From Amycolatopsis acididurans (GTDB lineage: Bacteria > Actinomycetota > Actinomycetes > Mycobacteriales > Pseudonocardiaceae), in the NCBI RefSeq assembly GCF_012328925.1, contig NZ_JAAXLS010000010.1:62001-126000 (forward strand): 64,000 nt of DNA, given 5' to 3'. Below, piece after piece: positions 58,571 to 64,000 of this stretch. The first letter of the stretch is position 1. The number at the start of each line of letters is the position of its first letter. Under the pieces are notes generated by a model, which was not told the origin of the DNA, searched no databases, and was given only the letters and a program-made list of their open reading frames with translations. The translations under genes and the position numbers were made by a program.

Positions 58571-59128
58571 ATGACTGCGATGGCAAAGCTCGGCACCTAC
58601 GCGGCGGCTCTGCTCGCCGCGTTCTCCTGTATGTGGGCGCTGGGCACGGTGCTGCGCGAGATGGACGTGGACCTGTGGCCGGGCACGATCGCCGCCGTGG
58701 GCCCCGCTCCGGCACCGCCATCCGCCACGCGGCCGGTCGCTCCCGGAGCCCCGCCCGTCACGCCGGCGCCGGGCAGCACCAGCGCCGCCCCGCCGAGCAC
58801 GCCCGGCCTGCCGGACGCGGGCGCCTTACCGGACGCGGGCGCCGGCGTCGGCACACCGGGCATCCCCGGCACCCCGGCCGCGCCGGGCACGCCCGCGGCA
58901 TCCGGCACGATCCCGGCGCCCGGCACCTCCCCCGCTCCTGGCGTGCCGCCCACCGACCCTGTCCCGGTCGATCCGACCACCCCGGTGCCCACGCCGGAGG
59001 ATCCGACGTCGCCGCCGACCACCGACCCGGCCGACCCGGGCCAGTCGCCGACCCCGATCCCCGACTGCCCGCCCACCGGCGTACTCGGCTCCGCGCTCTG
59101 CGGGGTCCTCAACGTCCTGGAGCCCTAA
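58571..59128 (+). CDS. Proline-rich secreted or membrane-anchored protein
   Basis: 185 residues. A hydrophobic N-terminus (LGTYAAALLAAFSCMWALGTVL) is a signal or anchor; the rest is Pro/Ala/Gly/Thr-rich with loose GTPxxPG-type repeats (VGTPGIPGTPAAPGTPAA) and a C-terminal pair of Cys (IPDCPPTGVLGSALCGVL). It is probably extracellular and unstructured. The skewed composition makes the reverse strand open as well, so the call rests on the signal-like start and Cys pair. Ends overlap with the MerR gene by 4 nt. Confidence 0.65.
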   Translation: MTAMAKLGTYAAALLAAFSCMWALGTVLREMDVDLWPGTIAAVGPAPAPPSATRPVAPGAPPVTPAPGSTSAAPPSTPGLPDAGALPDAGAGVGTPGIPGTPAAPGTPAASGTIPAPGTSPAPGVPPTDPVPVDPTTPVPTPEDPTSPPTTDPADPGQSPTPIPDCPPTGVLGSALCGVLNVLEP

Positions 59129-59748
59129 CCGAAGCGCTTCCGCGAGACCTCGGCGTGCGCGAGGCGGCGCAGGGCGGCGAAGAGCGCGTCGCCGAGGACG
59201 GTGCCGACTATCGCGCCTTCCACGATCGCCTCCGTCTGGCCGAGGCGGGCGACGGCGTCGATGTCGGCCTCGGCCACGAGATCCGCGGCCTGTGCGTACT
59301 CGTTCAGTGAGCCGAGCACCCATTCGTGCCCGACCTCGCGCAGCGCACACATCACGTTGATCAGCGACTCCGTCACCGGCCAGTCCTCATACACCTGCCA
59401 GCCCCGCCGCCCGGCCAGCGCCTCGAACTGTTCCATCGCCCACGCGCGGTCCTGCTCGCTCACCTCCAGCCGCGCGATCGGCAGGCCGTGCTGGGCGAGC
59501 CCGAGCACATCGTGCGTCGAGGCCGCCGAGTCCTCGATCGCCGCGAGCACCTCGCGCACGGACGCGATCGACAGCCCGCCGACGTCCAGCAGAGCGCGCA
59601 CCAGCTTGAGGCGCCGGACGTGCGAGGCGTCGTAGCGCGCCTGGTTGGGACTGGTCAGCTCACCGGGCGGGAGCAGCCCCTCTCGCTGGTAGTACTTGAT
59701 CGTCGCGACGGTCACGCCCGACTCCCTACTCAGCTCCGCCATCCGCAT
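59125..59748 (-). CDS. MerR-family transcriptional regulator
   Basis: 207 residues. The N-terminal helix-turn-helix and wing read MRMAELSRESGVTVATIKYYQREGLLPPGELTSPNQARYDASHVRRL, a strong MerR match. The C-terminal effector region (about 90-207) lacks metal-binding Cys clusters, so the signal is probably organic. It diverges from a membrane-protein gene across a region with repeated GATAGT/ACTATC elements, its probable operator. Confidence 0.9.
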   Translation of the reverse strand: MRMAELSRESGVTVATIKYYQREGLLPPGELTSPNQARYDASHVRRLKLVRALLDVGGLSIASVREVLAAIEDSAASTHDVLGLAQHGLPIARLEVSEQDRAWAMEQFEALAGRRGWQVYEDWPVTESLINVMCALREVGHEWVLGSLNEYAQAADLVAEADIDAVARLGQTEAIVEGAIVGTVLGDALFAALRRLAHAEVSRKRFG

Positions 59749-59781
59749 CCGTACGCGTCCTCACTCCGTAGACACCACGAC

Positions 59782-59824
59782 ATGGATAGTGTAGCTTCCC
59801 ATAACAGATAGTCTTACTATCCAT
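59782..59824. promoter_or_regulatory. Probable MerR operator: repeated GATAGT/ACTATC
   Basis: ATGGATAGT at 59782-59790 is the inverse of ACTATCCAT at 59816-59824 (perfect 9 bp). Between them GATAGT at 59807-59812 and ACTATC at 59816-59821 make a 15-bp dyad. It lies between the divergent MerR and membrane-protein genes. Confidence 0.7.
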
Positions 59825-59837
59825 TTGGGGAGACGCG

Positions 59838-60797
59838 ATGAGTACTCTGCTCGGCCGGGTTTCGAGCTGGCACCGCCCGATGATGTGGACCGCCGCGGTC
59901 ATGGCGGCGATGGCCGTGGTGTCGGCGGGCGGCCTCGTGTTCGACGACCGCGTCCTGCTCGGCGCGCCGATCTGGCTCAAACCGTTCAAGTTCGCGGTCT
60001 CCATCGCCGCGTACTGCGTGACCTGGGCCTGGCTGCTGACCCTGCTCCGGCGCGGCCGGCGGACGGCGAACCGGATCTCCACCGGCCTCGTGGTCATCTT
60101 CGGCGTCGAATACGCGATCATCGTCGCGCAGGTGATCCGTGGCAGGGCAAGCCATTTCAACGCCTCGACCACATTCGACTCGGCCCTGTTCCTGATCATG
60201 GGCGTTTCGATCGCGGCACTGTGGACAGCCACGCTGATACTGACGATCCTGTTGCTGCGCACGAAAATCGCCGATCCGGCGGCGCGGTGGGCGTTCCTGC
60301 TCGGCGCGATCGTCTCGCTGGTCGGGATCGGCCTCGGCGCGCTGATGCTCGGCCCGACCGGCGAGCAGGCGCAGGCCATGCGCGAGGGACGGCCCACCGG
60401 CTTCATCGGCGCGCACAGCGTCGGCGTGACCGACGGCGGGCCCGCGATGCCGGTCACCGGCTGGAGCACGACCGGCGGCGATCTTCGCATCCCGCATTTC
60501 GTCGGAATGCATGCGCTACAAGCACTTCCGCTGCTGGTACTCGCGCTGACGCTGCTCGCGAGACGGTTCGCACGGCTGCGGAACGACGCGGTGCGCACGC
60601 GGCTCGTGCTGGTCGCCGGCTTCGGTTACGCCGGCCTGGTCGTGCTGGTGACGTGGCAGGCGCTGCGCGGGCAGGCGCTGATCCATCCGGACGCGCGCAC
60701 GCTCATAGCGTTCGCCGCACTGGTTCTCGTGGTGGTGCTCGGCGCGTTCGTGGCGCTGAATCCGCCGAGCAGGGACCGAAGCCTCGCGCCGCGGTGA
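59838..60797 (+). CDS. Multi-pass membrane protein, unknown function
   Basis: 319 residues, about seven membrane segments (MWTAAVMAAMAVVSAGG, FAVSIAAYCVTWAWLLTLL, ISTGLVVIFGVEYAIIVAQV, GVSIAALWTATLILTILLL and more). HFNASTTFDSALF and HFVGMHALQALPLLVLAL hold conserved-looking His residues that could bind haem or metal. No family is recognised. GGGGAG precedes ATG 59838. It is probably the target of the divergent MerR protein. Confidence 0.8.
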   Translation: MSTLLGRVSSWHRPMMWTAAVMAAMAVVSAGGLVFDDRVLLGAPIWLKPFKFAVSIAAYCVTWAWLLTLLRRGRRTANRISTGLVVIFGVEYAIIVAQVIRGRASHFNASTTFDSALFLIMGVSIAALWTATLILTILLLRTKIADPAARWAFLLGAIVSLVGIGLGALMLGPTGEQAQAMREGRPTGFIGAHSVGVTDGGPAMPVTGWSTTGGDLRIPHFVGMHALQALPLLVLALTLLARRFARLRNDAVRTRLVLVAGFGYAGLVVLVTWQALRGQALIHPDARTLIAFAALVLVVVLGAFVALNPPSRDRSLAPR

Positions 60798-60813
60798 CGC
60801 ACGCGCGTGGCGG

Positions 60814-61542
60814 TCACAGCCGCGGCGCGAGTTCGTCCCAGTAGGCCATGCAGGATTCGAAGCCGACATCCATCGGGGGCATCAGGATGACGTGGTCGGC
60901 GCCCGTCTCGTGGTGCTCCCGCACGTTCGCCGCGACTTCGGCCGGTTCGGTACCGACGGCCACCGGCAGCGCGACCACCAGCAGCTTGTCCGGCCCCAGC
61001 GTCGTCCTCGCCTCGGCGGTGAACTCCGGTGGCCGCCCGGCAGGCAGTGCGCCGTCGGCGATCTCGCCGGCCAGCGCGAGCATCTTCGGGCCGTTCGCGC
61101 CGATGATCCTCGAATACGCCACGTCCGGTGCGGGCGGCCAGGTCTGCTCGTCCATCCGGCGCACGTAGTCGCGCATCGTGGCCAGCGGGCGCCCGAACTC
61201 GCGTCCGGTGGCCGCCGCCTGCTGCGGATAGCCGACGCCCATGCCGAGCACGAACCGGTCCGGATACGCCTCCGCCAGCTGCGCGGCCGCGGCGTGCATG
61301 TGCTGCGGTTCCCGGGCCCAGATGTTCGCGATGGCGGTGCCGAACACCAGCCGTTCGGTCGCGGCCATCAGCACGGCCAGTTGCAGCAGCGCGTCCTTGC
61401 CGCCGACGACCTCATTGGTCCAGACCGTACGACAGCCCGCGTGCTCGAGCCGGACGGCGGCCTCGCGCTGCCGGTCCGCGGAAATCGGTTTCGTGAACGA
61501 GATCGGGAGGAACACGCCGAGCGGCCCGAGTGTGGTTGCCAT
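60814..61542 (-). CDS. LLM-class (luciferase-like, probably F420-dependent) oxidoreductase
   Basis: 242 residues, a short luciferase-like barrel. It has GPLGVFLPISFTKPISADRQREAAVRLEHAGCRTVWTNEVVGGKD, FGTAIANIWAREPQHMHAAAAQLAEAYPDRFVLGMGVGYPQQAA and the end DHVILMPP. In actinomycetes these mostly use F420 or FMN. ATG 61542 is chosen; a GTG 9 nt upstream is possible. It diverges from the LysR gene, which probably controls it. Confidence 0.88.
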   Translation of the reverse strand: MATTLGPLGVFLPISFTKPISADRQREAAVRLEHAGCRTVWTNEVVGGKDALLQLAVLMAATERLVFGTAIANIWAREPQHMHAAAAQLAEAYPDRFVLGMGVGYPQQAAATGREFGRPLATMRDYVRRMDEQTWPPAPDVAYSRIIGANGPKMLALAGEIADGALPAGRPPEFTAEARTTLGPDKLLVVALPVAVGTEPAEVAANVREHHETGADHVILMPPMDVGFESCMAYWDELAPRL

Positions 61543-61589
61543 GAGTTCCACACTGCGACCGGAGCGGCCCGCACGTCCAATGAATGTTT

Positions 61590-61605
61590 CGTATTCGGTA
61601 ATACG
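61590..61605. promoter_or_regulatory. Palindrome CGTATTCGGTAATACG, probable LysR operator
   Basis: Two perfect 6-bp arms around 4 bp, containing a T-N11-A-like dyad, between divergent LLM and LysR genes. It lies 8 nt before the -10 box of the LysR gene (TATAAC at 61613-61618, itself 7 nt from GTG). Confidence 0.65.
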
Positions 61606-61625
61606 TCCGGCGTATAACGGGTGGT

Positions 61626-62474
61626 GTGGACTTCGACCTGCGGCTGGTGCGGTGCTTCACGGTGCTGGCCGAACACCGCCACTTCGGCCGCGCCGCCGCC
61701 GCGCTGCACACCACCCAGCCGTCGCTGAGCAGGCAGCTCCACCGCCTCGAACAGCAACTGGGCGCCCGGCTGCTAAACCGGACGCCGCACGGCAGCGAAC
61801 TGACCGAGGCGGGCGAGGTGTTCCTGCCGCAGGCGAAGGCGCTGCTGCGCGCCGCCGAACAGGCCGCGGCGTCCACCAGGGCGGCGGCCCGGCCCAGCCG
61901 CATCACGATCGGCTACATCACCAACATCATCGTCACCCCGGCGGTGCGCGAGCTGCGGCACCGGTATCCGGAGGCCGATGTGCGCACCGTGCACCTGGAC
62001 TGGCGCGAGCCCCGCGAAGCGTTGCTCGGTCACCGCGTGGACGCGGTCGTGGCCCGGCTGCCGTTTCCGACCGAGCGGCTGCGGGTCACCGTTCTTCACG
62101 ACGAGCCGCGCGTGCTGCTGGTCCCGGTCGACCACCGCCTCGCGGGCAAGGAATCGGTCACAGTGGACGATCTCGCGGGCGAAACCCTCCCCCGCAGCAC
62201 CGATCCGGACTGGAACGCGTTCTGGGCCGATGGCGCCAAGGCCGACGGCCCGCTGATCGACTCGGTCGAGGACAAGATCGAGCTCGTGGCGAGCGGGCAG
62301 GCCGTGGCGATCATCCCCGCCCCGTCCGGGATGACGGCTTTTCGCGACGATCTGACCACCGTTGCGCTCCACGGCGTCGAGCCCAGCCACGTAGTGCTGG
62401 CGACCCGCGCCGGTGACCGCAACCGGCTCGTGGCGGCGTTTCGGAAGGCGGCCGAGGCCCACCTGGGGAAGTGA
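61626..62474 (+). CDS. LysR-family transcriptional regulator
   Basis: 282 residues. The N-terminal helix-turn-helix is LRLVRCFTVLAEHRHFGRAAAALHTTQPSLSRQLHRLEQQLGARLLNRT. The effector domain follows (RITIGYITNIIVTPAVRELRHRYPEADV). GTG 61626 is supported by the leaderless-type -10 TATAAC at 61613-61618. It is likely to control the divergent LLM oxidoreductase gene. Confidence 0.92.
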   Translation: MDFDLRLVRCFTVLAEHRHFGRAAAALHTTQPSLSRQLHRLEQQLGARLLNRTPHGSELTEAGEVFLPQAKALLRAAEQAAASTRAAARPSRITIGYITNIIVTPAVRELRHRYPEADVRTVHLDWREPREALLGHRVDAVVARLPFPTERLRVTVLHDEPRVLLVPVDHRLAGKESVTVDDLAGETLPRSTDPDWNAFWADGAKADGPLIDSVEDKIELVASGQAVAIIPAPSGMTAFRDDLTTVALHGVEPSHVVLATRAGDRNRLVAAFRKAAEAHLGK

Positions 62475-62478
62475 CCGG

Positions 62479-63603
62479 TCAGACGAGGTCGATCGCCGTC
62501 CAGGCCATCGCGATCGCCCCGTCCAGCACGGCCCGGTCCGCGGCCGCCGTCACGCATGCCGCCGTGAACTCCGGCTGGTGGTTGACGGCAGGCAAGCAGT
62601 CCAGCCCGAGCATCGGGTGGATCGTCGGGACGTGGTGCGACACGTTACCCATGTCGGTGGCCGCGCCGCCGTCCGCGGGCGGTTCGGAGAAGACCCGGCC
62701 CAGTGCTTCGGCGTTGGCGCGGTAGAGGGCGAGCATGGCCTCGTCCGGGCGCAGGTCCGCGTAGTCCGGGCCGGACGGGCGGACGGACAGCTCCGCGCCG
62801 GTCGCGAGCGCCCCGGCCTCGAAGCACCGCAGCACCCGGGCCTTGAGCGCTGCCAGTTCCTCCGCCGTGTCCGAGCGGACGATCCACCGGCCCCGGCTCT
62901 CACCGGGGATGATGTTGGGTGCCGAACCCGCAGCGGTGACGACGCCGCCGATCCGGTCGACGCCGCGGGTCTGCTGGCGCAGCAGACCGATCGCCACCTG
63001 CGCGACGGTGATCGCGTCGGCCGCGTTGACGCCCAGTTCCGGATGCAGTCCGGCGTGCGACGGTCTGCCTTGATAGGACACATCGAACTGGGACACCGCC
63101 GTGCCGGGCATCGCGGTCAGCTCGGTCGCCGCCGGATGCACCATCATCGCCGCGCCGAGCCCGTCGAACGCGCCGCGTTCGAGCATCAGTACCTTGCCGC
63201 CGCCACCCTCCTCTGCCGGAGTGCCCAGCACTGTCACCGTCAGCCCGAGATCGTCGGCGACCTCGGCCAGCCCCAGCCCGGCACCGACCGCCGCGGCGGC
63301 GATGATGTTGTGCCCGCAGGCATGCCCGATTCCCGGCAGCGCGTCGTATTCGGCGCAGATCCCGATGTGCAGCGGACCCGAGCCGACCGTCGCACGCACC
63401 GCCGTCGGCAGGTCGAACGCGCCGTGCCGCACCTCGAATGCCGCCTCATGCAAGGCATCCGCGACCCAGCCGCTGGCCTTGACCTCCTCGAAGGCCAGTT
63501 CCGGATTGGCGTGTATCCGGTGAGAGAGCCGGACCAACCGCTCCCCCGCCTGCTCGATCCGCCGCCGCACAGCGTCCTTTGTGGACGTGACCAGGTTTCG
63601 CAC
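62479..63603 (-). CDS. M20-family amidohydrolase (AbgB-like)
   Basis: 374 residues. Metal and catalytic segments are CAEYDALPGIGHACGHNIIAAAA, GTPAEEGGGGKVLML with the Glu pair, and HPAATELTAMPG. The layout fits the AbgB/N-acyl-amino-acid hydrolase branch, substrate unknown. The GTG start lies 9 nt from the GMC oxidoreductase stop, so the two may be co-transcribed. Confidence 0.9.
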   Translation of the reverse strand: MRNLVTSTKDAVRRRIEQAGERLVRLSHRIHANPELAFEEVKASGWVADALHEAAFEVRHGAFDLPTAVRATVGSGPLHIGICAEYDALPGIGHACGHNIIAAAAVGAGLGLAEVADDLGLTVTVLGTPAEEGGGGKVLMLERGAFDGLGAAMMVHPAATELTAMPGTAVSQFDVSYQGRPSHAGLHPELGVNAADAITVAQVAIGLLRQQTRGVDRIGGVVTAAGSAPNIIPGESRGRWIVRSDTAEELAALKARVLRCFEAGALATGAELSVRPSGPDYADLRPDEAMLALYRANAEALGRVFSEPPADGGAATDMGNVSHHVPTIHPMLGLDCLPAVNHQPEFTAACVTAAADRAVLDGAIAMAWTAIDLV

Positions 63604-63612
63604 GCACGCTCC

Positions 63613-64000
63613 TCAGCCGAGCCGATCGGCCATCAGCTCGCCGAGCATGATGGTGGCGAGGTTGGTGTTGGCGCGCGGCACGGACGGGAAGATCGACGCG
63701 TCGACCACGCGCAGGCCATCCACCCCCAGTACCGCACAGGACGAGTCCACAACGGAGCCCATCGCACACGTGCTGGTGCCGTGCTGGGCGTCGACGACCG
63801 TGGCGAGCAGGTGCTCGTCCAGCCCGGCGTCGTTGTCCAGCACGCCGAACAGCGCCGCGTTCTCCTGCTCGAGCGAACCGCCGATGATCGACGCGGTCTC
63901 GGCGCTCCTGGCCAGCTCGACCACTTTCCGCACGCCCTCGCGCATCCGCGCCAGATCCCGTTCGTCGGCCAGCATCCGCTCGTGCACCTGCGGCTGCTCC
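63613..64000 (-). CDS. GMC-family oxidoreductase, C-terminal part (5' end outside window)
   Basis: The frame is open to the window edge, leaving about 129 residues. The GMC C-terminal signature is clear: HGTSTCAMGSVVDSSCAVLGVDGLRVVDASIFPSVPRANTNLATIMLGELMAD, with the catalytic-region His and the FAD-binding end. The family oxidises alcohols such as choline or glucose using FAD. Upstream of and close to the M20 gene. Confidence 0.88.
   Translation of the reverse strand, partial: EQPQVHERMLADERDLARMREGVRKVVELARSAETASIIGGSLEQENAALFGVLDNDAGLDEHLLATVVDAQHGTSTCAMGSVVDSSCAVLGVDGLRVVDASIFPSVPRANTNLATIMLGELMADRLG

Noticed and set aside
1..64000. Mobile elements, CRISPR arrays, tRNA or rRNA genes
   Set aside because: No transposase, integrase, att-like repeats, regular short repeats or cloverleaf sequence was recognised on either strand by reading alone.

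Overview
The window is high-GC actinomycete chromosome. Genes are dense, GTG and TTG starts are common, many genes overlap as GTGA or ATGA, and several -10 boxes lie 6-8 nt before the start codon (leaderless transcripts). The gene set (a conservon, a gamma-butyrolactone cassette, an Rpf-type cell-wall enzyme, a DivIVA-like protein and a F420-type LLM oxidoreductase) points to Pseudonocardiaceae, most likely Amycolatopsis or a close relative. The genus is inference. I see no rRNA, tRNA, CRISPR, insertion sequence or prophage. The window opens inside an IclR regulator gene and closes inside a GMC oxidoreductase gene.

Layout. 1-8.1 kb: IclR fragment, aldo/keto reductase, Rpf-like enzyme, GlxA-type regulator, an MFS pump-MarR-DUF1445 operon with a perfect operator palindrome, and an IlvD/Edd dehydratase. 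8-15.8 kb: a PP2C/anti-sigma/STAS switch pair, the parE-parC topoisomerase pair and an RluA enzyme. 15.8-21 kb: methyltransferase, CobW GTPase, two MFS transporters. 21-24.4 kb: a gamma-butyrolactone signalling cassette (atypical SDR, ArpA-type receptor, AfsA synthase, HAD phosphatase) with three candidate receptor-binding sites, two set between good -35/-10 boxes. 24.4-27.5 kb: LigD-type primase-polymerase, degenerate isochorismatase-like protein, pirin, small GNAT. 27.5-32.4 kb: a conservon (cvnABCD) plus an MHYT sensor behind an unusually palindrome-rich leader. 32.4-36.2 kb: homogentisate catabolism (marR, hmgA, an unknown coupled gene, fahA) with the same operator at both promoters. 36.2-43.5 kb: acetyltransferases, small membrane proteins, VOC protein, truncated globin/lipase pair, flavohaemoprotein/DivIVA-like pair.

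43.7-52.2 kb is the most unusual block: a sulfatase and CDP-alcohol phosphatidyltransferase divergent from a tightly overlapping run (MDR dehydrogenase, zinc-less PTPS homologue, glycosyltransferase, methyltransferase, UPF0104 membrane protein), then a creatininase-family hydrolase divergent from a GTP cyclohydrolase II homologue and an inositol-monophosphatase-family protein. The PTPS homologue lacks a zinc ligand and the catalytic cysteine. The cyclohydrolase carries His where canonical enzymes have the product-deciding Tyr. Together these suggest a pathway that starts from GTP, passes through the formylated pyrimidine FAPy, and makes an unknown, possibly glycosylated and lipid-linked, product.

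52.3-64 kb: a DUF4388-like/roadblock/roadblock operon, a cupin-XRE regulator, threonine dehydratase, a membrane molybdo-oxidoreductase and a fasciclin lipoprotein that share a SigK-like ECF promoter, a Pro-rich secreted protein, a MerR/membrane-protein pair, an LLM/LysR pair, an M20 amidohydrolase and the GMC fragment.
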